36,900 nt of DNA, taken from the NCBI GenBank assembly GCA_021107435.1, contig JAIOSV010000120.1:1-36900 (forward strand), in the 5' to 3' direction. The notes under the pieces were generated by a model. The model searched no databases and was not told the DNA's origin. It was given only the letters and a program-made list of their open reading frames with translations. Positions 15,332-24,799 of the stretch are shown here, piece by piece. The stretch's first letter is position 1. Each line of letters opens with the position of its first letter. Source of the DNA: Candidatus Sabulitectum sp. Its GTDB lineage: Bacteria; Fermentibacterota; Fermentibacteria; Fermentibacterales; JCC-6. The position numbers and the translations under genes were made by a program.

Positions 15332-15806
15332 CTGCATAACAAGAGTACCGGTTTATTCCGCTGAGGATGCAGCCAGTCTTGCCTGCAAGCTGCGGGAGCA
15401 GGGGAAACAGATAGTGTTTACAAATGGGTGTTTCGATATTCTTCATCCCGGTCATCTGGAAATTCTTGACAAATCCAGAGGAATGGGCGACTGCCTGTTT
15501 GTGGGTTTGAACAGTGACGATTCAGTTGAGAGACTCAAAGGGCCATCCAGACCTGTCCAGCCGCTTGAGAGTCGTGCGGCGATTCTTTCCAGTCTCAGAT
15601 CTGTGGATTGTGTGATCCCATTTTCCGAAGACACTCCCCTGGAATTGATAAAGAAAATCCTTCCGGATGTGCTTGTTAAAGGCGGAGACTATATGGCCAG
15701 GCAAGTGGTGGGGGCGGAAACAGTTCTTAAGAACGGAGGCAGAGTGGAGATTGTACCGCTGATTAATGGCTATTCCACAACTCTCATCGTTGAGAAAACG
15801 CGCTGA
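15324..15806 (+). CDS. hldC: D-beta-D-heptose-1-phosphate adenylyltransferase (HldE C-domain type)
   Basis: This is a nucleotidyltransferase-fold enzyme forming ADP-heptose from heptose 1-phosphate and ATP. The 160 residues carry VFTNGCFDILHPGHLEIL, whose HxGH (HPGH) motif binds ATP, then VGLNSDDSVERLKGPSRPV and ESRAAILSSLRSVD. The end, LVKGGDY....VVGAETVLKNGGRVEIVPL.NGYSTT, is the conserved substrate region of this family. The ATG at 15324 follows a purine-rich GGGAGGCAGGCAGG and overlaps the kinase stop by 8 nt. Its own TGA overlaps the next ATG (TGATG), so the three genes form one translationally coupled unit. Confidence 0.92.
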   Translation: MSDCITRVPVYSAEDAASLACKLREQGKQIVFTNGCFDILHPGHLEILDKSRGMGDCLFVGLNSDDSVERLKGPSRPVQPLESRAAILSSLRSVDCVIPFSEDTPLELIKKILPDVLVKGGDYMARQVVGAETVLKNGGRVEIVPLINGYSTTLIVEKTR

Positions 15807-17350
15807 TGCCCCAAAAGGACTGCTTTGCGGTAATTATCGGTTTTCTCATTCTCTGGTCGATAACAGCGATTCCCATACTTTGTTCTCCTCTGGGAGACTA
15901 CCCGGTTGTTGATGCCTCATGGCATAACGCCTGGGCAGGGGAGGTAGCCGGAGGAGATATTTTTATTTATGCCCCGTATTTCAGGGCGCCTCTTTACCCT
16001 GTGGTTCTTGGATTTGTTTACATGTTCACCGGAGGCTCCCTGCTTTCCGGTATTCTGCTCAGTCTGTTTTTCAGCGTTTTCTCTGTTCATCTTGTTCACC
16101 GGATTGTTTACCGGAGAGCCGGCAGAATTCCTTCACTGGCGGCAGCATCAATCTGGATGCTTTACGGGGTTAATCTCTTTTACAGCACTACTCTCCTTAT
16201 CACACCAATGTACATCTGCCTTCTCCTGCTTTCGTTTTTCCTGCTTGACCGGGAGAAACCGCATCGGTTGGGATGGCTCTTCCTGGGGTTGGCTGCTATT
16301 ACACGCCCCGGAGCTGTGCTGCTCTTTCCTCTGGTTTTTATTCTTTATCGCAAGGCATGGAGAAGTGCCTGGCTGCTGACGGTTCCGGTGATTCTTGTCT
16401 GGGTTGTAAACCTGGTTAACGGAGATGGCGCAACCATGATATCCAGTCAGGGAGGCATAAATCTGTACATAGGAAGCGGACCGGAGGCGGACGGTTTTAC
16501 AGCATTTGCTCCATCCGGCACAGGCGTACCATCTGATTCTCTGCCGTATATAGATAATGTGTGGGCAGCAAGTTACGCTCCTTTTGAAGATGATGTATCT
16601 CCATCAGGAGTTTCGTCATGGTGGGTTCGGAAAACAGCTGATCACATTATTGCCCACCCTGTCGATTTTCTTGCACTCACCGGAAAGAAACTGTTTTACC
16701 TGATTTCACCGGTGGCCATACCAAGCAACTACGATGCTTACTATTTCAGCAGATACTCCCCTGTATTGAGAATTCTGACCGGTTCACCGGGTTTTCCTGT
16801 TTCCGGTCTTCTGATCTGGTTGATATTACCCGGAGCTCTTTTTGCGGGAAGGTTTGCCGGACTTGAGAAGAATGTGCTGCTGTGGATTGTTTGTCTTGCC
16901 GTTGGAATACTTCCATTCTTTGTGACTGCCAGGTTCAGATTACCGGTAATACCCTTTACCGTTATGTTACTTGTGCCTAGAGCTATGAGAAACATTGGAA
17001 GAAGTCTTCTACTTGCTCCTGCGGGTGTGGTAGCTGGTATTGGTTTGGCGCTTGTTACAGTTGATACGGTTAAAATCGGTGGAGTCAATATGGCTTTTCA
17101 CGATGGCGTTGCTCACTTTCAGCAAGGCTACGAGTCGGAGGCAGAGCTTCTTTTGCTGAAAGCAGTTGAGGTTGCCTTCAGCAGAGATGATGGAATCGAT
17201 CTGAACGGTGTGGATGCCCTGTACAATCTTGGCATTATCTGCGTCAGAAGACGGGACACAGAATCAGCGAGAATGTATTGGGAAATGGCTCTTGAGAGAG
17301 ATCCGGGATATACTCCAGCCTATGAAGCACTCATGGGGTTGACCCGGTAA
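15806..17350 (+). CDS. GT-C membrane glycosyltransferase (PMT/ArnT-like) with C-terminal TPRs
   Basis: The 514-residue integral membrane protein has about ten hydrophobic segments. A first periplasmic loop contains an acidic DYPVVDASWHNAWA segment, as expected for PMT_2/ArnT-type transferases that use polyprenyl-phosphate sugars. FRAPLYPVVLGFVY and LGLAAITRPGAVLLFPLVF are typical of this superfamily. After the last membrane segment (about residue 420) the protein continues as a soluble tail with TPR-like repeats (FQQGYESEAELLLLKAVEVA, DALYNLGIICVRRRDTESARMYWEMALERDPGYTPAYEAL). The tail could bind a partner or acceptor. It shares TGATG with hldC, so the acceptor is plausibly LPS core or another envelope glycan. 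The sugar donor is unknown. Confidence 0.75.
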   Translation: MPQKDCFAVIIGFLILWSITAIPILCSPLGDYPVVDASWHNAWAGEVAGGDIFIYAPYFRAPLYPVVLGFVYMFTGGSLLSGILLSLFFSVFSVHLVHRIVYRRAGRIPSLAAASIWMLYGVNLFYSTTLLITPMYICLLLLSFFLLDREKPHRLGWLFLGLAAITRPGAVLLFPLVFILYRKAWRSAWLLTVPVILVWVVNLVNGDGATMISSQGGINLYIGSGPEADGFTAFAPSGTGVPSDSLPYIDNVWAASYAPFEDDVSPSGVSSWWVRKTADHIIAHPVDFLALTGKKLFYLISPVAIPSNYDAYYFSRYSPVLRILTGSPGFPVSGLLIWLILPGALFAGRFAGLEKNVLLWIVCLAVGILPFFVTARFRLPVIPFTVMLLVPRAMRNIGRSLLLAPAGVVAGIGLALVTVDTVKIGGVNMAFHDGVAHFQQGYESEAELLLLKAVEVAFSRDDGIDLNGVDALYNLGIICVRRRDTESARMYWEMALERDPGYTPAYEALMGLTR

Positions 17351-17424
17351 TTCGATTGAACCATAAACGCTGTTACCTTCGGGTGTGCTAAGAAAATAAC
17401 AAAGTCTGTTGTCTGGAGGCTGTT

Positions 17425-19518
17425 TTGAATCTGAAATTGTTGTTTGACTACTTTCCTCCTGTTGTAGCCATTATGGCTGGCGTTGCTGCCTGGCTGATTT
17501 ATCTTGGCGTGAAGAAAAAACCACAGGGAACTGATAAGATGAAGAAACTTGCATCGATGATACATTCCGGTGCAATGACCTATCTCAAAACCCAGTACAG
17601 GATACTTCTCGTTTTTGTTCTGCTTATAGCGGTTCTGCTCTTCTTTGGCGTTAACAGAGCTACTTCCATAGCGTTTATAGCTGGTGCGGTTTTCAGCATG
17701 ATTGCCGGTGTTGCCGGCATGAGCGCAGCTACAATGGGAAACGTCAGAACAACTCATGCTGCCAGAAAAAACATATCAGATGCGCTTTCTGCTGCTTTCG
17801 GCAGCGGAAGTGTCATGGGATTTGCAGTGGCCGGTCTGGGGCTTCTGGGAGTTTCTGCTTTCTACCTTGTGTTTCACGAGGTGGAAACTGTGAAGATATT
17901 TCTCCAGAATCTGCTGGGGATGGAAACCATTGACCTGAACAGCATTGCCGGCTTCGGTATGGGGGCCAGCAGTATCGCGTTGTTCGCCAGGGTTGGCGGA
18001 GGCATCTTCACCAAGAGCGCTGATGTTGGCGCTGATCTGGTTGGTAAAATTGAGGCTGGAATTCCGGAAGATGACCCTCGTAACCCCGCGGTAATTGCAG
18101 ATAATGTTGGAGATAATGTTGGTGATGTGGCAGGAATGGGAGCTGACCTTTTCGAATCATTCGTAGGTTGCATTATCGCAGCAATTGTTCTTGCGTTCAG
18201 TATGGACACTGCGGGGGTTTCCGCGTTATTTACCGTTTCCACTGCTGATGTCGCTGCGCATATCGGAAAAACTTCCCTTATCGCTCTTCCACTGGTTCTT
18301 GCGGCACTTGGCACGCTGGCCAGTTTTGCAGGAGCTGTATTTGTAAAGCTTTTCAGAAAGGGTTCGCCACATGATGTGCTTCGTCACGCAACCTTCCTGA
18401 GCGCGATACTGGCCGTTTTCTCTGCTCTCTGGGTGGTGAATCTTCTTGGTGTTTCCATGGGAGTATTCTGGGCGATTACTGTCGGTGTGATTTCAGGTAC
18501 TGCCATTGGTCTCTTCACAGAATACTACACCAGCAGCAAGCCTGTCAGGCAAATTGCGGAAGCAACAAAAACAGGATCGGCAACAACCATCATAGAGGGT
18601 ATTGCAGTGGGCATGGAGTCTACTGCCGGACCAGTATTATTTATAGCGGCAGCTATTATTGTCAGCCATCACTTTGCCGGTCTTTACGGTATAGCGCTCG
18701 CGGCTCTGGGAATGCTTATGAATGTGGGGATGACCATGTCGGTGGATGCATACGGACCTGTAGCTGACAACGCCGGCGGTATAGCCGAGATGGCCGGTCT
18801 TCCTGAAGAGGTCAGAAAGAGAACCGACAAACTTGACGCCCTTGGCAACACTACTGCCGCAATGGGCAAGGGTTTTGCAATTGGTTCCGCTGCCCTGACT
18901 TCTCTCGCTCTTTTCTCTGCCTATGCGAAGGTCACAGGGCTTTTTGGAATCGGAATTAACATCCTGAATCCCAATGTGGTCGCAGGGCTTTTTCTCGGAG
19001 GTCTTCTACCGTTCATCTTCGCTTCCATTACGCTGAGAGCGGTAGGTAAAACGGCTATGAAAATGGTAGAGGAGGTACGGAGGCAGTTCCGCGAGATCAA
19101 AGGCCTCATGGAGGGTACTGCTGACCCGGAGACAGAAAAATGTGTTGATATTGCTACCAGGGGAGCTCTTCACGAGATGATCCTTCCGGGTATCATGGCA
19201 CTTGTGATTCCTGTAATCGTTTATTTCGCCTTTGGCGACAATGGCGCGGAAACACTCGGCGGTCTTCTTGCGGGCTCAATAGTGACAGGTGTTCTTCTGG
19301 CGATCTTCATGTCCAACAGCGGCGGAGCATGGGATAACGCGAAGAAATACATAGAAGCCGGGAACATGGGTGGAAAAGGCTCCCCCAGTCATGACGCGGC
19401 TGTTATAGGCGACACCGTTGGTGATCCGTTCAAAGATACCAGTGGACCATCGCTTAACATTCTTATTAAACTAATGACCGTCGTTGCTCTGGTTCTTGCA
19501 CAGGTTCAGGCTGGCTGA
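17425..19518 (+). CDS. hppA: membrane-bound ion-pumping pyrophosphatase, K+-dependent type
   Basis: The 697-residue polytopic enzyme couples PPi hydrolysis to H+ or Na+ export. The substrate-site signature [22 protein letters not shown] is followed by [21 protein letters not shown] (the D-x3-D-x3-D array begins at Asp226). Near the C-terminus, [22 protein letters not shown] completes the site. In [10 protein letters not shown] the residue after the two threonines is Ala478. The family rule is Ala for potassium-dependent and Lys for potassium-independent enzymes, so this one is predicted to need K+. K+-dependent members may pump Na+, H+ or both; sequence alone is not enough here. TTG at 17425 is preceded by GGAGG with 5-nt spacing. 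The nfu gene follows after 20 nt. Confidence 0.95.
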   Translation: MNLKLLFDYFPPVVAIMAGVAAWLIYLGVKKKPQGTDKMKKLASMIHSGAMTYLKTQYRILLVFVLLIAVLLFFGVNRATSIAFIAGAVFSMIAGVAGMSAATMGNVRTTHAARKNISDALSAAFGSGSVMGFAVAGLGLLGVSAFYLVFHEVETVKIFLQNLLGMETIDLNSIAGFGMGASSIALFARVGGGIFTKSADVGADLVGKIEAGIPEDDPRNPAVIADNVGDNVGDVAGMGADLFESFVGCIIAAIVLAFSMDTAGVSALFTVSTADVAAHIGKTSLIALPLVLAALGTLASFAGAVFVKLFRKGSPHDVLRHATFLSAILAVFSALWVVNLLGVSMGVFWAITVGVISGTAIGLFTEYYTSSKPVRQIAEATKTGSATTIIEGIAVGMESTAGPVLFIAAAIIVSHHFAGLYGIALAALGMLMNVGMTMSVDAYGPVADNAGGIAEMAGLPEEVRKRTDKLDALGNTTAAMGKGFAIGSAALTSLALFSAYAKVTGLFGIGINILNPNVVAGLFLGGLLPFIFASITLRAVGKTAMKMVEEVRRQFREIKGLMEGTADPETEKCVDIATRGALHEMILPGIMALVIPVIVYFAFGDNGAETLGGLLAGSIVTGVLLAIFMSNSGGAWDNAKKYIEAGNMGGKGSPSHDAAVIGDTVGDPFKDTSGPSLNILIKLMTVVALVLAQVQAG

Positions 19519-19538
19519 TCCAATGAAAGGAAAACGTA

Positions 19539-19781
19539 ATGAGTGACATACTTGCCTTCAATGAGGAAAACGTAAGAGCTAAGCTTGAGGAAGTACGCCC
19601 AATGCTTCAGGCTGACGGTGGAGATATAGAGTTCGTAGCCATTAAGGATAAGGTTGTGCAGGTCAGGCTTCAGGGTTCCTGCAGTGGTTGTGCGTTTGCT
19701 GCTATGACTCTGCAGTTCGGTGTTGAGAAATCTCTTAAAAAGTACTTCCCTGATATGGAGCGAGTTGAGAACGTACAGTAA
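19539..19781 (+). CDS. NFU-domain iron-sulfur scaffold/carrier protein
   Basis: This 80-residue stand-alone NifU C-terminal domain shows VRPMLQADGGDIEFV and the cluster-binding CSGC motif in LQGSCSGCAFAAMTLQFGVEKSL. Such proteins deliver [4Fe-4S] clusters to target enzymes in the cytoplasm. The radical SAM enzyme at 22530 and the Fe-S subunit of xanthine dehydrogenase at 30881 are possible clients, which is inference. AAAGGA lies 6-10 nt before the ATG. The 3' end overlaps the preferred rsmB start by 17 nt. Confidence 0.92.
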   Translation: MSDILAFNEENVRAKLEEVRPMLQADGGDIEFVAIKDKVVQVRLQGSCSGCAFAAMTLQFGVEKSLKKYFPDMERVENVQ

Positions 19782-20961
19782 AGGAACTGCTTCAAGGACA
19801 CAGGCGTGTCTTCTGTTAAGGGGGAGCTCCAGGCAGCTCCCCCTTTCTTCTGAGGATATGGCTTTTGCCACCAGGATATACAGAGAAGCAGTGATATGGC
19901 GGAAGAGAATTGATCATGCGCTGGGCAGGTATGTCAGGCAGTCACTGGAAACTCTCGATGCAGATGTTCTTTGCAGTCTTAGAATTGGCGCGGCACAACT
20001 GCTCATTCTTTCCACCCCGGCCCATGCAGCGGTTTCAGCCACGGTAGAGGCTCACTCCCACCGCAAGACCAGGGGTTTGGTAAATGCAGTTCTCCGAAAG
20101 GTTGCCGGTCACCGCGAAAAAGATGATCTTCCACTGCATGTGCGGTATTCCCATCCGGAGGAACTGGTCAGCAGATGGATCAGTCGTTACGGAGAAATTG
20201 TTACCGGAAAACTGCTTGACTGGAATAATCAGCCGCCACCCCTTGGTGGATATGCCTTCGGTCAGATCCCGGATGATACAGCACCAGGGAAATTTCTTGA
20301 ACGCTTTCGGGTTATGGAGAGACAAGGAGCTTTTCAGCTCCCGAAGCAATTTTATATTCAGGACGAATCTGCTGCAATTGTTGGCCGGGGAATGGCGAAG
20401 CTCCCCGGGGAAACTGTTCTTGAAGTAGGAGCTGCCCCAGGAGGAAAAACTGCACACCTAAACGGTACAGGACTGATCATCTCGCTGGACAGAAAAAGAA
20501 AAAGAATGGGACGATGGCTGGAAAACCGGGACAGAATAGGTTGGAACGGTTGTTTCCCTGTAGCGGCAGACTGTTCCCGTCTTCCATTCAAAAGCAAATT
20601 CGATAAGGTTATTGTCGATGCTCCATGTACCAATACCGGGGTTTACAGAAGAAGGTTTGATGCCAGATGGAATTGGACACCCGAACTTGAACAGGGACTA
20701 ATTCTTATTCAGCGAAAGATGCTTCAGGACTCTTCAAGAGCGGTGAAGCCCGGCGGTGTGCTTGTGTATTCCACCTGCAGTCTCGAACCTGCGGAGAACT
20801 CTGAGGCAGTTCGCCTTTTTGAAGAGAAAAACTCGATATTTGAAAGAGTTCCATTTCCTGCGCCGGAGAGTCTTCTCACCAGTGGAGGATTTCTTTCAAT
20901 ATTCCCACCCGATGTCGGGTTGGACGGGCTTTTTGCCGTCTCCTGGATACGGAAAAGCTGA
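19765..20961 (+). CDS. rsmB: 16S rRNA (cytosine-967-C5)-methyltransferase RsmB
   Basis: This S-adenosylmethionine-dependent rRNA methyltransferase has 398 residues. The N-terminal NusB-like RNA-binding domain is at about 1-130 (AFATRIYREAVIWRKRIDHAL, LRIGAAQLLIL, VNAVLRKV). The Fmu/Nol1 domain follows: FYIQDESAAIVGRGM, the SAM-binding VLEVGAAPGGKTAHL, IVDAPCTNTGVYRRRFDARW with the release cysteine in DAPC, and VYSTCSLEPAENSEAV with the nucleophilic cysteine in STCS. TTG at 19765 with GGAG 4 nt upstream is preferred. A GTG at 19720 would overlap nfu by 62 nt. The N-terminal NusB part is shorter than in E. coli RsmB (429 residues). Confidence 0.9.
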   Translation: MRTYSKGTASRTQACLLLRGSSRQLPLSSEDMAFATRIYREAVIWRKRIDHALGRYVRQSLETLDADVLCSLRIGAAQLLILSTPAHAAVSATVEAHSHRKTRGLVNAVLRKVAGHREKDDLPLHVRYSHPEELVSRWISRYGEIVTGKLLDWNNQPPPLGGYAFGQIPDDTAPGKFLERFRVMERQGAFQLPKQFYIQDESAAIVGRGMAKLPGETVLEVGAAPGGKTAHLNGTGLIISLDRKRKRMGRWLENRDRIGWNGCFPVAADCSRLPFKSKFDKVIVDAPCTNTGVYRRRFDARWNWTPELEQGLILIQRKMLQDSSRAVKPGGVLVYSTCSLEPAENSEAVRLFEEKNSIFERVPFPAPESLLTSGGFLSIFPPDVGLDGLFAVSWIRKS

Positions 20962-20973
20962 AAGGATCAGGCA

Positions 20974-22533
20974 GTGAATTCGGAAACCAGATTTATAACA
21001 ATCGGACTGATAATGGTTGCGGTTCTTTACAGTCTGTCACTTTCAATTCCACTTTTCGGCGATTCTCTTGGATATGGATACAGCACCGTTAACTGGATTA
21101 GAAACAACGGTTACAGTCCCTTTGCAGCAGGATTAGAAAGAGGCGAACAGGCGATGGGGCATCCTACTCTGTTTTTCTGGATGTGGGCATTGCTTTCCGG
21201 ATTGCTGGGCAATGCTCTCTGGGTAGCCAGGCTTCTGCCGGCAGCAGCGACATTTTTGAGCATATGGGGGATGTACAAGCTGGGAAGACTTCTCTCCTGT
21301 GAGATGGCTGGCTGGCTTTCCGCATTTGCTCTTCTTGCCAGTCCTCTTTTTATAACACAAGCCATGAGACCTATGCCCGAAAGCGCTGTTGTCGCGGCAG
21401 TTGTCTGGTCACTGTACTGCTATGCAAAGAAAAGATACATCAGCGCGGCAGTATTGTGCGCTCTTGCCATTGTTTTCAGAGAACAGGCCGTTTTTCTGGC
21501 AGGGGCTTATTTCCTTTCTGAACTCTTTCAGACCGGTGTAAAGAAACCACTTCGTCTTCTTCTCTTCCTTTCGCCAGCTCTTGTTATCGTTGTCACAGGG
21601 CTTATCAATCTTGCTGTAAACGGGCATTTTTTCTTCCCGACTTACATGGGAGAAGGTTCACCGCTTGAGCCAAACTGGCTGGCAATCAGATTGAGACTGT
21701 TCGGGGCACATCTAATCTCAGAGGATTTCAGATGGTTTCCAGTAACTGCCGCTCTTGCTGGAATGATCAGGGGAAAGGGTAGAGAAAAAGAGAGGAATAC
21801 TTTGCCTTTTGTTCTTATTCTTCTTTTTCCATCTCTTTTCTTTCCTCCCGAAAGAATTGCCTTCCTTGCTTTTGTTACTTTTGTGCTGGCTGTATATGCT
21901 ATTCGTCAGAGGCTGGTTCTTGGAAGATTATTCACAGTATTTATTGTTTTGCCGGTGTCTATTGTGCTATTCCATGTTCTGATAGTTCTGGTATCGCCGG
22001 ATTCAGCATTGAACCTTTTCAGGTATGTGATGCCGGCATACCCGGTTATCATTCTGGGCTCAATTACTATGGTGTTTAGATACTATTCCAGGAAAACAGC
22101 TTTTATCATTGGTTCCATTTTTGTTGTGTCTACTGCAATTGCCAACAGATCTCAACATTTCGATTACCAGTTTGATACATCTCTGGCATGTGCAGGGCCC
22201 CTTCAGGATTATAAAGAAGCGGTCCTTTACGGTATATCCCTTGGGGATACCATGCTGGTTTCAGGGATTGATGAGGTCTATTACTCAACTTCGGAGTGTG
22301 GTGTAGTTGATTCTCCTGCTTCATTAAGGAGTATTCTGGGTGATCAGCCACTGCTGGAAGAGGGTACTTCTTACACTCTTGTAGTTGCTTCGTTTATGCT
22401 TCCATATGGTAACACCGGCATTACAGAAAAACTTCTGCCGCCGGGGTTGGAACTCCGGATTCTCAGGGAGCCACGCTGGGATGATGGCAGAAACACCATA
22501 GAAATCTACAGGGTGGAGCCCCGGGTACAATGA
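20974..22533 (+). CDS. GT-C membrane glycosyltransferase (PMT/ArnT-like)
   Basis: This is a 519-residue polytopic protein with about ten membrane segments. The N-terminal loop has FGDSLGYGYSTVNWIRNNGYS and GHPTLFFWMWALLSGLLGNALWVARLLPA, the arrangement of dolichyl/polyprenyl-phosphate sugar transferases (the acidic residue in the first loop is catalytic in the superfamily). FREQAVFLAGAYFLSELF follows the usual central motif. A soluble C-terminal domain begins near residue 400. The GTG at 20974 has AAAGGA about 7 nt upstream. Its stop shares ATGA with the radical SAM gene. The polyprenyl-phosphate sugar synthase it would need could be the DPM1-like enzyme at 24008; that pairing is inference. 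Confidence 0.75.
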   Translation: MNSETRFITIGLIMVAVLYSLSLSIPLFGDSLGYGYSTVNWIRNNGYSPFAAGLERGEQAMGHPTLFFWMWALLSGLLGNALWVARLLPAAATFLSIWGMYKLGRLLSCEMAGWLSAFALLASPLFITQAMRPMPESAVVAAVVWSLYCYAKKRYISAAVLCALAIVFREQAVFLAGAYFLSELFQTGVKKPLRLLLFLSPALVIVVTGLINLAVNGHFFFPTYMGEGSPLEPNWLAIRLRLFGAHLISEDFRWFPVTAALAGMIRGKGREKERNTLPFVLILLFPSLFFPPERIAFLAFVTFVLAVYAIRQRLVLGRLFTVFIVLPVSIVLFHVLIVLVSPDSALNLFRYVMPAYPVIILGSITMVFRYYSRKTAFIIGSIFVVSTAIANRSQHFDYQFDTSLACAGPLQDYKEAVLYGISLGDTMLVSGIDEVYYSTSECGVVDSPASLRSILGDQPLLEEGTSYTLVVASFMLPYGNTGITEKLLPPGLELRILREPRWDDGRNTIEIYRVEPRVQ

Positions 22534-23918
22534 GAATTACGCTGCTTTATCCTCCCAGACCTGGAGGCGGAGGAACAAATCTTGTGCCTCCAGTCGGACT
22601 TTTGTACCTGGGAGCGGTGCTGGAAAAAGCAGGACATCAGGTTGTCTTACTGGATTTTACTCAGTTGGAGAAAACCGGAAATGATCTGGTGAAGGATGTT
22701 GTGAACTCAGACCCCGAGGTATTAATGATCTCAGCTTTCACATCCGATGTCTTTCTCCTGAAGCCAATAGTTTCAATACTTGGAGAAGTTCTTCCGAAAG
22801 CAAGACTCTGGCTTGGAGGCCCACACGCTTCTTGCGTTGAAGAAAAGGCATTTCTGGACTTTCCCAGGATTGATGCTGTTTTTCTTGGGGAAGCGGAGGA
22901 ATCCGTTCTTGAGGCGCTTGAGTTCCCGGAAGTACCTCCTGCGGGAGTTATCTATTCCGGGCAGGAATTGAAAAGTACTCGGTCGCGACAAGTTGAAGAT
23001 CTTTCCTCTCTCCCGATTCCCGCCTGGCATCTTGCCCCGCCTGAACAATACAGAGGGCTGCCCAACGGAGTAGTACTGAAGAGACTCCCCTACGCCCCTA
23101 TACTTACCACCAGGGGCTGCCCATACCGTTGCACCTTTTGCGCCGGCTTCAAAGTCACCGGACGAAAGATCCGTCACAGACCCTTGAGCCAGGTCTGGGA
23201 AGAAATTGAGTTGCTTGTAAACGACTATGGAGTTGAGGAAATACACATTGAAGACGATAACTTCACGTTTGACAGAAGCTACGCAAAAGAGTTTTGTGAA
23301 ATCGCTATAAGGAAGAACCTTCCTGTACTGTTTTCCACTCCTAATGGTGTCCGGCTTGATGCACTTGACGACGAGCTTCTCTCGCTTATGAAAGAAGCGG
23401 GATGGTATGTTGTACACTGCGGGATAGAATCAGGTTCTGACAGGGTACTGAAGAGGATACAGAAGGCAACAACAACTTCCGAGATAAAGAAAAGTATTGA
23501 GCTTATTCACTCCCATGGTCTCCCGGTGGCAGCATACTTCATCCTGGGTCTTCCAGGCGAGACTGAGAAGGACATAGAGAAGACTATTGAATTCGCCCGT
23601 ACAAGTGGTGTGGAATGGGCTCAGTTCGCCTGTTTCCTTCCTATTCCCGGTTCACCGGACGGAGACAGCTTTCTGAAAGATAATGACATGGTCAGTACAG
23701 GCTGGGAGGCCTTCCACAACGCAAAGTGTCCAGCACCCCCAGTATCATTAACTGCATATGAGTTGAAGAAGCTTCAACGGAGAGCATTCATGAGATTCTA
23801 TCTCAGGCCCGGGCCAATGTTTAGAGCAACTGCACTTCTCTTTCACAGGGATACTTTCTTCAGAATTATCAAACGGGGATTTTCATATCTTTTCGGTGGC
23901 AGGCAGCACAACAGGTAA
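22530..23918 (+). CDS. B12-binding-domain radical SAM enzyme
   Basis: The 462-residue protein has an N-terminal cobalamin-binding Rossmann-like domain (about 1-140: RITLLYPPRPGGGGTN, PPVGLLYLGAVLEKAGHQVVLLDF, ARLWLGGPHAS, DAVFLGEAEES) and a radical SAM core. The [4Fe-4S] cysteines are C197, C201 and C204 in RGCPYRCTFCAG. Further core motifs are EEIHIEDDNFTFDR, VVHCGIESGSDRVLKRIQKATT and AAYFILGLPGETEKDI. The classical DxHxxG histidine motif for cobalamin is not visible, as in many BchE-like members. These enzymes often methylate or rearrange lipids, pigments or glycans. ATGA overlap with the membrane glycosyltransferase gene suggests action on a lipid-linked glycan or membrane lipid. The substrate is unknown. 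Confidence 0.88.
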   Translation: MRITLLYPPRPGGGGTNLVPPVGLLYLGAVLEKAGHQVVLLDFTQLEKTGNDLVKDVVNSDPEVLMISAFTSDVFLLKPIVSILGEVLPKARLWLGGPHASCVEEKAFLDFPRIDAVFLGEAEESVLEALEFPEVPPAGVIYSGQELKSTRSRQVEDLSSLPIPAWHLAPPEQYRGLPNGVVLKRLPYAPILTTRGCPYRCTFCAGFKVTGRKIRHRPLSQVWEEIELLVNDYGVEEIHIEDDNFTFDRSYAKEFCEIAIRKNLPVLFSTPNGVRLDALDDELLSLMKEAGWYVVHCGIESGSDRVLKRIQKATTTSEIKKSIELIHSHGLPVAAYFILGLPGETEKDIEKTIEFARTSGVEWAQFACFLPIPGSPDGDSFLKDNDMVSTGWEAFHNAKCPAPPVSLTAYELKKLQRRAFMRFYLRPGPMFRATALLFHRDTFFRIIKRGFSYLFGGRQHNR

Positions 23919-24007
23919 TCCTGGATGTTCCGTCGGCGGGCGGCAAGAGCTCTTGACTTGGCAGAAGTTTTTTTTTTAGTTTCCTGCAAGTTTAATCTGG
24001 AGGGGTA

Positions 24008-24706
24008 ATGGTTGGAAAGTATTCGGTAGGTCTGGTTATTCCTGCACACAACGAGGAAGAGGGTATTCCTGCTGTTCTCAAGGCTGTACCTGAGCAGGTT
24101 GACAGGGTTTTTGTTGTTGCCAACTGCTGCACCGACTCAACTTCCATTGTAGCAGAGAAGTATGGCGCAATTGTAATAGATCAGCCCATAAAGGGTTATG
24201 GAAGCGCATACAAGGCAGGATTTGCAGCCGTAGATACTGATATTGTCTGCACCGCTGATGCCGACGGCACATACCCCGTTGAAGATTTTCCCAGACTTAT
24301 TGAAGACATGTTGGAAAACAAACTCGATTTTATTTCAGCCAGGCGAATTCCAGATGATCATTCCGGCACCGTAAATAACATTATGCGTTTCAGCGGTAAC
24401 TGGATACTCACGGCTTTTACAATGCTTCTCTTCTGGAAAAAGGTCATAGACAGTCAATCCGGCATGTGGGTTTTTCACAGGGAAATACTTGATAAAATCA
24501 ACTTGACAAGTGATGGCATGCCCTTTTCCGAGGAGTTTAAGATAGAAGTCTGGAGCCATAAAGAGATTAAATGTGCCGAAAGAGGTATTCCTTTCAGTTA
24601 CTCCAGCAGAGTTGGGAAAGCTAAACTTAACCTCTGGCGTGACGGCTTCAGGAATCTGGTGTTCCTGTTCGCAAAGAGATTCGGTATCTCTATGACCGGA
24701 GCCTGA
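24008..24706 (+). CDS. family 2 glycosyltransferase, DPM1/polyprenyl-phosphate sugar synthase-like
   Basis: The 232-residue GT-A enzyme shows VGLVIPAHNEEEGIPAVLKAV, VVANCCTDSTS in place of the usual V.DDGS.D.T, GYGSAYKAGFAA, and the metal site TADADGTYPVEDFP. It has one hydrophobic stretch (NWILTAFTMLLFW, about 140-155) but no C-terminal membrane pair. SQSGMWVFHREIL and PFSEEFKIEVW match dolichol/undecaprenyl-phosphate mannosyl- or glucosyltransferase relatives. It likely makes a polyprenyl-phosphate sugar for the GT-C enzymes at 15806 or 20974 (inferred). GGAGGGGTA precedes the ATG. The gene is 89 nt after the radical SAM gene; that gap carries a T10 run at 23968-23977. Confidence 0.85.
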   Translation: MVGKYSVGLVIPAHNEEEGIPAVLKAVPEQVDRVFVVANCCTDSTSIVAEKYGAIVIDQPIKGYGSAYKAGFAAVDTDIVCTADADGTYPVEDFPRLIEDMLENKLDFISARRIPDDHSGTVNNIMRFSGNWILTAFTMLLFWKKVIDSQSGMWVFHREILDKINLTSDGMPFSEEFKIEVWSHKEIKCAERGIPFSYSSRVGKAKLNLWRDGFRNLVFLFAKRFGISMTGA

Positions 24707-24799
24707 TCTCGACGATTTTTTGATTTTATCTCTGCGATATATGCTTCAGGGTGCGCATAGTTTTTAAGTACCCTCTGCATTTACTCTGTTTTATTGCAG

